Under the pieces are notes generated by a model that worked only from the letters and a program-made list of their open reading frames with translations, was not told the origin of the DNA and made no database searches. The translations under genes and the position numbers were made by a program. Below are positions 1 through 10,048 of a DNA stretch of 17,100 nt, piece after piece. Origin of the DNA: Elusimicrobia bacterium RIFCSPLOWO2_01_FULL_59_12 (GTDB lineage: Bacteria > Elusimicrobiota > Elusimicrobia > 2-01-FULL-59-12); contig MGUR01000044.1 of the NCBI GenBank assembly GCA_001800075.1, forward strand, positions 4,544 through 21,643, given 5' to 3'. Positions within the stretch are counted from its first letter, which is position 1. Each line of letters opens with the position of its first letter.

Positions 1-57
1 GAAGACGACCCCACCGCCCGCGAAACCCGGCGTCTCGTCAAACTGGAACCCTCATAA
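1..57 (+). CDS. possible 3' end of an upstream gene (partial)
   Basis: Frame 1 is open from the window edge to a TAA at 55-57 and reads as a charged tail ending RRLVKLEPS. It could be the last 18 codons of an upstream protein. Eighteen codons are too few to assign a family, and the frame could be open by chance. An AAGGAAGG stretch follows at about 57-64 but lies too far from the next ATG (110) to act as its ribosome binding site. Confidence 0.3.
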   Translation, partial: EDDPTARETRRLVKLEPS

Positions 58-109
58 AGGAAGGCCCGGCGGACTCCTTCGCAGGACCCGGGGCGCGTAG
101 GGCTGCCGC

Positions 110-1123
110 ATGACGACCGCTGGCGTATGGCTTCAATTCGGGGTGTTGGCCGCTGTCATTAGCTTTGCCGGCTACCATCTCACCTATTATGCGGATCTGA
201 TCTCGGAGCGGACCGGGCTCGGGAGGAACTGGATTGGCCTGATCCTTCTGGCGACCATCACGTCGCTGCCCGAATTGGTCTCCGGGATCAGCGCGGTCAC
301 GTTCGCAGGAAGTCCGGACTTGGCGGTCGGGGATATCCTGGGAAGCTGTGTTTTTAACCTCGTCCTGGTCTTCGTTCTCGATTTGATACATCGCCAAAGC
401 CACGTCTATGGAAAAGCGACTCAGGGACACGTATTGACGGGCGCTTTGGGCGTCATCCTCCTGAGTTTTGTGGGGTTCAGCCTGATGATCGGGAATCGCT
501 TCGCGGGCGCACGGCTTTTGCATATCGGGGTGTCGACGGCCGCGATACCGTTCTTTTACCTTCTGGCGATGAAAACGCTCAACGACTTCGAGCGTTCGGG
601 AAATTCGATGGAGGGTCAAACGGCGCCTGAGAAGCCGGCTCGGCTTCCTGCTACGAAGGTCTACCCATTTTTCATTCTGTCCGCGATGGTCGTGGTCGCC
701 GGCGGAGTCGCATTGCCTTTTGTCGGGAAGAATATGATCGATGTGATGGGATGGAATGCGGCGTTTGTGGGAACGCTCTTCATCGCGCTGGCGACCTCCT
801 TGCCGGAAATCGCCGTGACGATCTCGAGCGTCAGGCTGGGCGTGGTAGAAATGGCCTTCAGCAACCTCCTCGGGAGCAATCTCTTCAATGTCGTCATCCT
901 CTCGGTTGACGATCTTTTCTACCGGCCCGGCCCCCTGTTCGCGGACGTGTCGCTTGCGCACGCCGTCACCGCCTTCTGCGCCGCGATGATGACGGGCTTG
1001 GCCATGGTGGCGCTGATTTTAAAGCCTCAACACCGGATCCTCAATACGGTGAGTGGATTAAGTCTCTTCCTCCTGGGTGTTTATCTCTTGAATGGCTACA
1101 TCGTCTTCAAAATGGGTCAGTAA
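110..1123 (+). CDS. sodium/calcium exchanger family protein (CaCA superfamily, YrbG/CaxA-like)
   Basis: An inner-membrane cation antiporter of 337 residues, expected to expel Ca2+ in exchange for Na+ or H+. Both inverted alpha-repeats of the CaCA superfamily are visible. The first is around residues 48-63 (ATITSLPELVSGISAV) followed by GSCVFN at 78-83. The second is around 226-255 (ALATSLPEIAVTISSV, then NLLGSNLFNVV). The acidic and polar residues of each repeat (SLPE, GSxxFN) form the ion site in this family. About ten hydrophobic segments are split by a charged cytoplasmic linker near 160-185. ATG 110 is preceded by a weak AGGG at 99-102, and a stop lies just upstream in frame, so no longer start is possible. 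The next gene is a Ca2+-type P-ATPase that follows directly, so the pair probably form an efflux operon. The ion actually carried is inferred. Confidence 0.88.
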   Translation: MTTAGVWLQFGVLAAVISFAGYHLTYYADLISERTGLGRNWIGLILLATITSLPELVSGISAVTFAGSPDLAVGDILGSCVFNLVLVFVLDLIHRQSHVYGKATQGHVLTGALGVILLSFVGFSLMIGNRFAGARLLHIGVSTAAIPFFYLLAMKTLNDFERSGNSMEGQTAPEKPARLPATKVYPFFILSAMVVVAGGVALPFVGKNMIDVMGWNAAFVGTLFIALATSLPEIAVTISSVRLGVVEMAFSNLLGSNLFNVVILSVDDLFYRPGPLFADVSLAHAVTAFCAAMMTGLAMVALILKPQHRILNTVSGLSLFLLGVYLLNGYIVFKMGQ

Positions 1124-1133
1124 GGACGGCTCG

Positions 1134-3866
<2,733 letters not shown>

Positions 3867-4149
3867 AAGCCGTCCGAAAAGCGCGATATCGTAGACATGC
3901 GGGCAGGGACCGAAGAAAACCTGGAGCAGGCTGCCGGACGCACGCTTTCCCGCGGAGAGGTTTAATTCGGCCGCCGCCAAGAGCCAGGGTCATAACATGT
4001 TCACGCCCAAAAAATTTTAATCCCAACGGGCGTTCCTGATGAGGCCATGCTTTCATTGGATGGGGGTATAATACCGGCGAGGCAGACGCCCGAACCGCCA
4101 GCGTTCTATCGGGTCCATAGCCTGTCCATCAGGCAGAAGGGGGCTCCTA
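3867..4149. other. intergenic region upstream of the UspA gene
   Basis: There is no convincing gene here. The frame of the preceding ATPase stays open for 33 codons after its TAG, to a TAA at 3966-3968, with a protein-like, acidic reading (for example AGTEENLEQAAGR). It has no start signal of its own. No hairpin followed by a T-run is evident, so the end of the ATPase transcript is not marked by a clear terminator. A TATAAT hexamer at 4067-4072 may start the usp transcript. Confidence 0.35.
4067..4072 (+). promoter_or_regulatory. possible -10 box upstream of the UspA gene
   Basis: A perfect TATAAT hexamer sits 78 bases before the usp start in otherwise GC-rich DNA. No good TTGACA-like -35 is found 16-18 bases upstream, so either the promoter is weak, it needs an activator, or the match is chance. 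Confidence 0.3.
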
Positions 4150-4599
4150 ATGTTTAGACCTCGACGCATCCTCTTGGCCGTCGACTTTTCGCCGCGGGCG
4201 AAAGTCGCGCTTGCCTGGATCGCGCAGCTTGTCGCGGGGATGCGGAATGCATCCGTCCATTTCGTTCACGCGATTCCATTGGATACGACCATTGTGGTCG
4301 CCCCGCCTCCTCCGGCGGCGACGAAATTGCGCGAAAAGCTGTTACGGCAAAAGCTGACCCGCTGGTTGAGGTCGCGGCTGCCGAGGCACGTGAAGACCGA
4401 TATAACGCTTCGAGACGGCTTTCCTGTCGACGTGATCATGTCCGCAGTCAGGGACGTCAAGCCGGATCTGCTGGTCATGACGACCCGTGGCCGCTACGGC
4501 CTGGCTCGTCTTTTGAAGGGAAGCATCACCGAACAGGTTGTCCGAAAAGTGCGATGTCCGGTCATGATTCTTCATGATCCCGCAGGTTCCCGCTCATGA
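4150..4599 (+). CDS. universal stress protein, UspA family
   Basis: A 149-residue single-domain cytoplasmic Usp protein. The N-terminal strand RRILLAVDFS (residues 5-14) carries the usual Asp that contacts ATP in nucleotide-binding Usps. The C-terminal part has TTRGRYGLARLLKGS, followed by TEQVVRKVRCPVMIL, the family's glycine-rich phosphate-binding loop and final strand. This suggests ATP binding, but Usp activity cannot be assigned from sequence. ATG 4150 is supported by AGAAGGGGG at 4135-4143, about 6 nt upstream. It follows the Ca2+ transport genes after a 283-bp gap with its own possible promoter, so co-regulation is possible but not shown. An APPPPAA loop around residues 51-57 replaces the more usual charged linker. 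Confidence 0.9.
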   Translation: MFRPRRILLAVDFSPRAKVALAWIAQLVAGMRNASVHFVHAIPLDTTIVVAPPPPAATKLREKLLRQKLTRWLRSRLPRHVKTDITLRDGFPVDVIMSAVRDVKPDLLVMTTRGRYGLARLLKGSITEQVVRKVRCPVMILHDPAGSRS

Positions 4600-5014
4600 A
4601 GCGGCGTCGACGACAGATGAGCCGATCCGCATGGAGCGCCGTCATCGATGCCGCGGCGGGAGGGGCTCTACCGAGTCGACAAAGCCAAAAAACACCTCCG
4701 GCGGATTCACCGGCTCAGCGCCGACCTTAAGCTCGGTCCGGTTCCACCCGCCAGGACTGGTCCCCAAAGTACCGCAAGGCCGCCCTGGCTGAATTTGCCC
4801 GCCGCTTCTCTCTTCTCAACAGGGAAAGCCACCGCATCGCAATGACCCGTTTCACGGCACCCCTTGTGGACGTTACAACCTGCTCGATTTGCCTGTCGAG
4901 CGCCGGGGTTTCACGGACCTTCGCAATAATCAACACACTCCTAGGGTTGGGAAGGGCCTAAAATAAAAGTGAAGGATTTCGCTTTTTCGGGGTCTAAACA
5001 GTAGGAGGATATTT
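4600..5014 (+). pseudogene. gene-free stretch with possible decayed, frame-shifted coding remnant
   Basis: No intact gene is apparent in these 415 bases. Protein-like segments occur in all three forward frames in succession: about 4648-4740 (GLYRVDKAKKHLRRIHRL), about 4752-4845 (DWSPKYRKAALAEFARRF), and about 4835-4960 (GRYNLLDLPVERRGFTDL, ending at a TAA near 4961). Each looks compositionally like real protein, and a shift of frame joins each to the next. That is what a gene broken by two frameshifts, or read with two sequencing errors, would look like. I do not recognise the family. An opposite-strand open frame (4727-4936) competes with this reading. A short ATGA-overlapping frame (4596-4730, 44 codons, very Arg-rich) is also open but unconvincing. 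AT content rises from about 4955 into the next gene. Confidence 0.25.
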
Positions 5015-5551
5015 ATGACTACACAACTTGCACCTTTCAAAGATATCGAAAGCCGAATCCACTTCATTCGAGGGCAAAAAGTCATGCTCAGTCTGGATCT
5101 CGCCCGACTGTATGGGGTCGAGCCAAGAGCATTGGTGCAGGCTGTTAAACGAAACCGTGAACGATTCCCAGTCGACTTCGCATTTCAATTGGGGTTGGAG
5201 GAGTTTCATAACTTGAAATCACAAATTGTGATTTCAAGTTGGGGAGGCATGAGGCGAGCATTGCCTTATGCTTTTACCGAACACGGCGTTGCGATGCTCT
5301 CCACGGTCCTGCACAGCCCCCAAGCCATTCAGGTGAACATCGCCATTATGCGAGCGTTTGTCCGAATGCGACAGGTCCTCTCTAAAAACAAAGACTTGGC
5401 CAAGCGTATAGAGAAGCTCGAAAAGAAAGTAGACCTGCATGACACCGATATCCGTCTGCTGATCCATGACGTCCGCAACTTGTTAAGTCAACCAGAACCC
5501 AGCTTCCCGCTGCACCCCATTCACAAGATAAAAGGATTCGAGAAAAGCTGA
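5015..5551 (+). CDS. ORF6N domain-containing protein (phage-type DNA-binding)
   Basis: A 178-residue protein with an N-terminal ORF6N domain (about residues 8-95), the KilA-N-associated DNA-binding module common in phages and mobile accessory regions. Typical family sequence is visible: VMLSLDLARLYGVEPRALVQAVKRN, RFPVDFAFQL, the core NLKSQIVISSWGG (66-78), and LPYAFTEHGVAMLSTVL. The C-terminal part (about 115-155) is a charged, coiled-coil-like helix (KRIEKLEKKVDLHDTDI). ATG 5015 has an excellent AGGAGG at 5003-5008 with a 6-nt spacer. Base composition is clearly more AT-rich than the neighbours, and no phage genes accompany it, which suggests recent acquisition as a single-gene mobile cargo. 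Codons 66-76 contain a perfect 31-bp palindrome, listed separately. The biological role of such stand-alone ORF6N proteins is unknown to me. Confidence 0.9.
   Translation: MTTQLAPFKDIESRIHFIRGQKVMLSLDLARLYGVEPRALVQAVKRNRERFPVDFAFQLGLEEFHNLKSQIVISSWGGMRRALPYAFTEHGVAMLSTVLHSPQAIQVNIAIMRAFVRMRQVLSKNKDLAKRIEKLEKKVDLHDTDIRLLIHDVRNLLSQPEPSFPLHPIHKIKGFEKS
5210..5240. repeat. perfect 31-bp palindrome inside the ORF6N coding sequence
   Basis: The left arm AACTTGAAATCACAA (5210-5224) is the exact reverse complement of the right arm TTGTGATTTCAAGTT (5226-5240), around a single A at 5225. It encodes residues N66-S75 of the ORF6N protein plus one base. As DNA it could be an operator or cruciform site. 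As RNA the zero-loop geometry would cost a few central pairs but still form a strong hairpin. Confidence 0.95.
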
Positions 5552-5569
5552 GAAGCGAAAAGGCATTTC

Positions 5570-6943
5570 GTGATTGCTTCGTTTCTAAAGCGCTATGGTC
5601 TGGTTATTGTCGCGGGGGCGTATACCGCGGCCCTGCTGATCCTGCATGCCCTGGGGCGCTTTCCAACGCCGGGTCCCCAGGATCTCTCCCGGCTCGCCGG
5701 GTCGCCGGTGCTGACCGTGGAGGGCCGCGTGATCAATTTTCCTCTCACGCGGTGGGGGCAGACCCGTTTTTTGCTGGAGGGTCGCGCCCGGCCGCTGGAG
5801 GCGTTCCACGGCCGGGTGGTCGTGAACCTGCACTTTCCGATGCCCATGCTGGCGCCCGAGGAGGTCGTGCGCGTGCGGGGGTGGTTGACCCGCCCGCGGG
5901 GTCCGGGTCCCCGGCGCTCATTTGATGAGCGGACGTATTGGGCCAGCCAGCGCGCCTATTCAATCCTTCATGTGGAATTTCCCGAGGCGCTCGAACGGCT
6001 TGAAGGCGTCAGCCACTCGAGCTGGAGCCAGCGCGCGTGGTCCTTTCACCAGCAGTTCAGACGATTCTGGTTCCGGCATCTTCCATCGGAGGAGGCGGCC
6101 CTGGTGTCCGGCATGACAATAGGTTCGCGGGGCGTTCTGCCGCCGAAACTCAAAGAACAATGCATCCGCGCCGGCGTCTATCACATCCTGGTGGTGTCAG
6201 GGCAGAACATGGCGCTGATCATCGCCGCCGGTGTAGGGCTCCTCCACCTGCTCCGGATCCCCCGCCGCCGGGCGCTTTGGATCTGTAGTCTTCCCATCCT
6301 GTTCTACGCGGCCGCCGTCGGATCGGACCCCCCTGTCACGCGGGCATCGATCATGGCGATGGTTGTCCTGGCGGTGGCGGCGGCCGGCCGGGATGTCCCG
6401 GGCCATATTCCGTTTACATGGGCCTGGCTTTGGATCCTCCTGCGCCAGCCGGAAGCGCTTTTTGGAGCCAGCTTCCAGTTATCCTTCGGCGCCACGGCCA
6501 GTTTGCTCGCGGCCTTTCCGCTGCTTCGAAGCCTGGAGGCCGTCAAGCCGCGCGTCCTGCGCTGGCTGCTGCAGGCGGGAGCGATGTCCCTCTCCGCGCA
6601 GCTGGGTGTCTGGCCGCTCTTGGCGCATTATTTTCACCAGGTTTCGCTGGCGGGGCTCGTCGCCAACGTGACGCTCTTCCCGTGGTCGGGGGGCATCATG
6701 GTGGCGGGTTTGATGCTGGGGGCTTGGGGCGTCTGGAGCCCCGAAACGGTGCCCGCATTCCTGCTGGACGGGATGCACGGCGTTTTGAAAGGAACCCTTT
6801 CGGCCATCGCTCATGTCAGCGGATGGCCGTGGGCGGTCATACCGGTCTCGCCGCCGCCGTGGGGGGCCTGCGTTATCTACTACGCAATCTTAATTTGTAT
6901 CCTATGGAAACTTTACCATGCAAAAAAATCAGCCCGTATTTAA
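5570..6943 (+). CDS. ComEC/Rec2-family competence channel protein lacking the metallo-beta-lactamase domain
   Basis: A 457-residue membrane protein. Residues 1-160 hold an N-terminal hydrophobic anchor followed by a DUF4131/OB-like beta-rich part (LTVEGRVINFPLTRWGQ). From about residue 175 comes the Competence (ComEC/Rec2) domain. Its start is marked by ALVSGMTIGSRGVLPPKL and by GVYHILVVSGQNMALI near 201, the counterpart of the family's HxLAISGLHxxL. Several membrane helices follow to the end. Full ComEC proteins have 700-800 residues with a C-terminal metallo-beta-lactamase nuclease-like domain; here the protein ends after the last helices. In transforming bacteria ComEC passes single-stranded DNA across the inner membrane, and short forms like this occur in many non-competent lineages. 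The start is GTG 5570 with AAAAGG at 5558-5563. The coding sequence overlaps nadK by 26 bp, so the two are co-transcribed. Confidence 0.85.
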   Translation: MIASFLKRYGLVIVAGAYTAALLILHALGRFPTPGPQDLSRLAGSPVLTVEGRVINFPLTRWGQTRFLLEGRARPLEAFHGRVVVNLHFPMPMLAPEEVVRVRGWLTRPRGPGPRRSFDERTYWASQRAYSILHVEFPEALERLEGVSHSSWSQRAWSFHQQFRRFWFRHLPSEEAALVSGMTIGSRGVLPPKLKEQCIRAGVYHILVVSGQNMALIIAAGVGLLHLLRIPRRRALWICSLPILFYAAAVGSDPPVTRASIMAMVVLAVAAAGRDVPGHIPFTWAWLWILLRQPEALFGASFQLSFGATASLLAAFPLLRSLEAVKPRVLRWLLQAGAMSLSAQLGVWPLLAHYFHQVSLAGLVANVTLFPWSGGIMVAGLMLGAWGVWSPETVPAFLLDGMHGVLKGTLSAIAHVSGWPWAVIPVSPPPWGACVIYYAILICILWKLYHAKKSARI

Positions 6944-7757
6944 GCGCGTCGCGGTCGTTTATAACCCGGACAAGGAACGCGCTCGCGAGGAGTGGGCGCG
7001 TCTGCAGCGCTGGTTAAAGGCGCGCCATGTGACGGTCACAGGCGGGCCCCGGGTGACCCGGGCCATGAAGCGCGCCGGATTTATCGTGGCGCTGGGAGGC
7101 GATGGCACGGTGCTGCGGGTGGCCCGCGCCGTGGTGGGCTGGAACATCCCCGTCCTGGGGGTGAACGTCGGCCGGCTGGGGTTTTTGGCGGCCACCGAAG
7201 TCGGCGCGACCTACCGGACGCTCGCGCGCGTGCTGGCCGGGCAGGGCCGCGTGGAGAACCGTTCCATGGTGTCCGCGACCGCCCGGGTGGGGGGAAAATC
7301 AATCGGGCCTTTTTTCGCGCTCAACGAGTGCGTCATCCGCTCAGGGGCCGCGGGCCGCGTGCTCACGCTCCAGGCCATCACGAAAAATCGCTTGTTCGCG
7401 ACCTACCGCGGCGACGGGTTGATCATCAGCACGCCGACCGGATCCACCGCCTATAACCTGGCGGCGTCCGGCCCGATCGTCCATCCGGACGTCGACGCGC
7501 TTCTGCTGTGCCCCATCTGCCCCCATAGTTTGTTTCAGCGGCCGCTGGTCGTGCCGGCGACCGAAGTGTTGGAGATTAAAGTGGAGGGTCCAAACGCTCC
7601 CGCGGTGCTGAGCCTGGATGGTCAGGTGAATCTGGCCCTGCCTGTGGGTTCCCGTGTAGACATTTGCCAGGCCACGGAGCGCATCCCCCTGCTCCTGGAA
7701 GCGGATCGAAGCTTTTATCAAGTCCTGCAGTCCAAATTAAAATGGGGCGGCTCCTGA
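6918..7757 (+). CDS. nadK: NAD kinase
   Basis: A cytoplasmic enzyme phosphorylating NAD+ to NADP+, 279 residues, normal length for the family. The GGDGT motif is at residues 60-64, followed by VNVGRLGFL (82-90), the NE pair in ALNECV (N136, E137), and the long conserved block GDGLIISTPTGSTAYNLAAS (165-184) with GPIVHP after it. These form the nucleotide and catalytic sites in NAD kinases. The C-terminal strands end in an SLDGQ motif, also typical. ATG 6918 lies inside the end of the ComEC-like gene (26-bp overlap) with only a weak GGAA upstream, so translational coupling is likely. The stop codon is directly followed by the GTCATTCCCGC-type repeat, which may end or protect the transcript. Confidence 0.95.
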   Translation: MQKNQPVFKRVAVVYNPDKERAREEWARLQRWLKARHVTVTGGPRVTRAMKRAGFIVALGGDGTVLRVARAVVGWNIPVLGVNVGRLGFLAATEVGATYRTLARVLAGQGRVENRSMVSATARVGGKSIGPFFALNECVIRSGAAGRVLTLQAITKNRLFATYRGDGLIISTPTGSTAYNLAASGPIVHPDVDALLLCPICPHSLFQRPLVVPATEVLEIKVEGPNAPAVLSLDGQVNLALPVGSRVDICQATERIPLLLEADRSFYQVLQSKLKWGGS

Positions 7758-7760
7758 TTT

Positions 7761-7852
7761 GTCATTCCCGCGAAAGCCCGCCCAGTCGTGTGGAGGGCGG
7801 GAATCCAGCATTGGCCGGGACTGGATCCCCGCTAACGGCATGCGGGGATGAC
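7761..7852. repeat. dispersed palindromic repeat of GTCATTCCCGC type (REP/MITE-like)
   Basis: The element begins GTCATTCCCGC (7761-7771) and ends GCGGGGATGAC (7842-7852). These ends are complementary except for one G-U type pair. Inside are CCCGCCC (7777-7783) paired with GGGCGGG (7795-7801), ATCCAG (7803-7808) with CTGGAT (7821-7826), and CCCCGC (7827-7832) with GCGGGG (7842-7847). The ends and the GGGAATCCAG core match a family of dispersed intergenic repeats that I recognise from many bacterial genomes. It starts three bases after the nadK stop. Copy number in this genome cannot be seen here. Confidence 0.7.
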
Positions 7853-7877
7853 GGCGGGAGGGTGGCGGCTCTTACCA

Positions 7878-9473
7878 GTGAATAAGCTTCAAAAAAATCC
7901 TCTTTTCTGCTTGGGCCTTGCGTGCGGCGCGCTGTTTTATCTGCCGCTGGGTCTGCGCGCGCTTTGGGATCCCGGTGAAGGTCGGATCGCGGAAATCGCG
8001 CGCGAGATGTTGGAGCGAAGCGATTGGCTGACCCCCCACCTCCATGGCGCAGCTTTCCTGAAAGAACCTCCCCTGATGTACTGGTTGACGGCGTTGGCTC
8101 TGGGCGTATCCGGGCCGAGCGTGCTGGCGATGCGGTTTGGGTGCGCCGCGTTCGGCCTGTTGACCGTTTGGGTGACCTATCATCTGGGAAAAAACTGGAG
8201 AAATGAACGCGTCGGGCTTCTCGCCGCCGCGATGTTGGCGACCAGCCTGGGGTTTTTTATTTTCACCCAGTATTTGACATTGGACATGGTGTTTACGTTT
8301 TGGACCACCGTGGCGCTCTATGCGGGTACGGGGCTTTTGGTGGAACGCTCCGCCCAGCGCGCCCGCCGGCTGTTGATATTTCTGGTGGTCGGGGTTTCGG
8401 GCGGAATCATGACCCGGGGATGGGGCGCCCTCGGGCTGCCTGCCTTGACCCTGCTGGCGGTGACGCTGGGTCAAGGCCGCCGCCCGGCCATGCCGAAACT
8501 TCCTTGGAAAATGGCGCTTATGTGCTGCGGCCTCTTGACCCTTCCCTGGTTTATCCGGGCGAGCCTCATGAACCCGGCGTTTCTACATGAGTATTTTGTT
8601 CCCCGTTTCCCCCGACTTTCTTTCGATGTTTTCCTGGTTTTGCTGATTGGCTTTTTACCCTGGATTGTCTTTTTGCCGAAAGCGGCCGTCACCTGGTTCG
8701 CGCATCGGCATGCCGCTCCGCGGCGCGATCCCGAGGGCGCCGCGCTGGTGGCGTGGACGTGCCTGGTTTTTATCTATTGCGCGTTGCTGCACTCAAAAGG
8801 GGCGGGGTCCCTGCTCCCGGTATTCCCCGCCCTGGCGCTGTTGGTCGCCAATGAATTTGACGAAGCGCTGGGTGAATCGGACCTGGAGCCAACCCCCCCG
8901 CCGCCTCCGTGGGTGGGCGGCGGCCTGGCCGCGCTCATCGTGATTTTCTTTGCGGCGATGGTATTCCTCAAGGTCCGGCCGGCGGTCTTGTCCATGGGCC
9001 GGCCGGAATGGAAAGTCGTCTTCGACCAGAGCGACTCCCTCACCCTGGCGCTGGGGGTCGGCATTTTTGTGCTGGTCGGCGTGTGGGGAATGCGCCAAAC
9101 GCTCTCCTGCCTGGGAGGCGTGCTGTTGGTGCAGGTGCTTCTTTTGACCAGCGCCTCGTCGCTGGCCCCCGCGTTGGACGCCTTCCGATCCACCCGGCAA
9201 ATCGCCGACCGCCTGGAGTCGCGCGATGCGCCCGGTGAGCAAATGGTTGTCTACGGTTTGGGGAACAAGATCCCCAGCCTGTCTTTTTATCTGCGCCGAG
9301 TCCCCGTTTTCCTGCCCTCAGGGTCACCCCAGGCCTTGCATGGCCTGCCCGCCGGATCCTGGGGGGTCGCCGATTTTTCCCATTGGCAGACGCTGCGCCA
9401 GAGCGCGCCCCCCAGCGCCTTTCAGCTGATGAATCAGTCCGGAGAACGCGTCCTTTTTCGTAAAGAACGATGA
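7878..9473 (+). CDS. ArnT/PMT-family membrane glycosyltransferase (GT83-like)
   Basis: About 531 residues with 11-13 predicted membrane helices. The first large periplasmic loop carries the family signature: DPGEGRIAEIAREM (D31, E34 from this start), then DWLTPHLHG and KEPPLMYWLTALAL. In ArnT and PMT enzymes the loop's acidic residues and EKPP motif bind the polyprenyl-phosphate sugar donor and catalyse transfer to lipid A or protein. The soluble C-terminus includes VYGLGNKIPSLSFYLRRVPVF, also typical. A proline-rich segment (PTPPPPPW) lies before a late helix. Start choice: ATG 7848 lies in the end of the palindromic repeat and would add WRLLP, so I prefer GTG 7878, which gives a normal NKLQKNP cytoplasmic start. 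Its ribosome site is poor (GGGAGGG at 7856-7862, 15 nt away). The acceptor is unknown. It overlaps the next gene by 4 bp. Confidence 0.85.
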   Translation: MNKLQKNPLFCLGLACGALFYLPLGLRALWDPGEGRIAEIAREMLERSDWLTPHLHGAAFLKEPPLMYWLTALALGVSGPSVLAMRFGCAAFGLLTVWVTYHLGKNWRNERVGLLAAAMLATSLGFFIFTQYLTLDMVFTFWTTVALYAGTGLLVERSAQRARRLLIFLVVGVSGGIMTRGWGALGLPALTLLAVTLGQGRRPAMPKLPWKMALMCCGLLTLPWFIRASLMNPAFLHEYFVPRFPRLSFDVFLVLLIGFLPWIVFLPKAAVTWFAHRHAAPRRDPEGAALVAWTCLVFIYCALLHSKGAGSLLPVFPALALLVANEFDEALGESDLEPTPPPPPWVGGGLAALIVIFFAAMVFLKVRPAVLSMGRPEWKVVFDQSDSLTLALGVGIFVLVGVWGMRQTLSCLGGVLLVQVLLLTSASSLAPALDAFRSTRQIADRLESRDAPGEQMVVYGLGNKIPSLSFYLRRVPVFLPSGSPQALHGLPAGSWGVADFSHWQTLRQSAPPSAFQLMNQSGERVLFRKER

Positions 9474-10048
9474 ATCAATTCGCAGTGGGATGGATCCTGT
9501 TCGGCGGCTGTTTGGTGTTGGGAACGGGCGCGCGCGCGGAGATCGATTTCCTGGAAGAGCTCGACACCCCCGTTCAAATGCTGGAGACCGAGTTCGACCC
9601 CTCCCTGCTGGAGAATCTGATCCCGCCGGCCCCCCCGCCTCCGAGCGTCACCCTTCCGCCCGTGATTGTGAAGAAGGGAGAGTGGGGGGGGAGCCAATCC
9701 GGTATTACACGACCCGCCCGGATCGTCATTCGAAAGCCCGACATCTGGAGCAGGTTCTGGGATTTGGCCCTAGCGCCCTACTCGCCCCGGTTTCGCCAAA
9801 AGCCTGAGATCGACTTTTCCAAAGAGATGGTCGTAGGAGTTTTATCGGGTGAGCAGCCTTACCCGAACCTTTCGATCGAAATCCGTTCATTCAAGGTCGA
9901 AACCCATGGATCGGAGCAGATTTTGGCGGTTCGTTATAAAAACATGCGGCAAATGCAAGCCGTTTTTAGTCCTCCCTTTTCCGTTCAACCCTTTTACCTT
10001 AAAAAAGTCCCCGTTTTTCCCGGCCGCGTGGTGTTTCAAGAAAAATAA
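9470..10048 (+). CDS. exported protein with PrcB-like C-terminal domain
   Basis: 192 residues. The signal peptide covers residues 1-23 (cleavage after ARA). A C at position 14 inside the hydrophobic stretch is not in a good lipobox. A proline-rich linker at about 51-65 (PPAPPPPSVTLPP) leads to a C-terminal domain from about 110. This contains IDFSKEMVVGVLSGEQP, an EIRSFKVE strand and a final PFYLKKVPV strand, resembling the PrcB C-terminal domain (named for a Treponema protease-associated lipoprotein), a small beta fold for protein contacts. The usual GG of that domain's GGY motif is replaced by YPN, so the match is approximate. ATG 9470 overlaps the glycosyltransferase stop as ATGA, implying translational coupling. 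It may be a periplasmic partner of that enzyme, but that is inference only. Confidence 0.7.
   Translation: MNQFAVGWILFGGCLVLGTGARAEIDFLEELDTPVQMLETEFDPSLLENLIPPAPPPPSVTLPPVIVKKGEWGGSQSGITRPARIVIRKPDIWSRFWDLALAPYSPRFRQKPEIDFSKEMVVGVLSGEQPYPNLSIEIRSFKVETHGSEQILAVRYKNMRQMQAVFSPPFSVQPFYLKKVPVFPGRVVFQEK

Noticed and set aside
38..961. A 307-codon open frame on the minus strand opposite the exchanger gene.
   Set aside because: Its composition (very rich in Arg, Asp, Gln, His) has no membrane or motif signal and it mirrors the codon bias of the clear exchanger gene on the + strand.
4034..4078. CTGATGAG motif upstream of usp, as in hammerhead ribozyme cores.
   Set aside because: No GAAA core element or closing stems are present nearby; a chance octamer.
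4727..4936. Minus-strand open frame of 69 codons reading KVRETPALDRQIEQVV.
   Set aside because: Parts look protein-like, but it has no ribosome site or family signature, and the forward-strand segments read at least as well. Kept only as a competitor to the decayed-gene idea.
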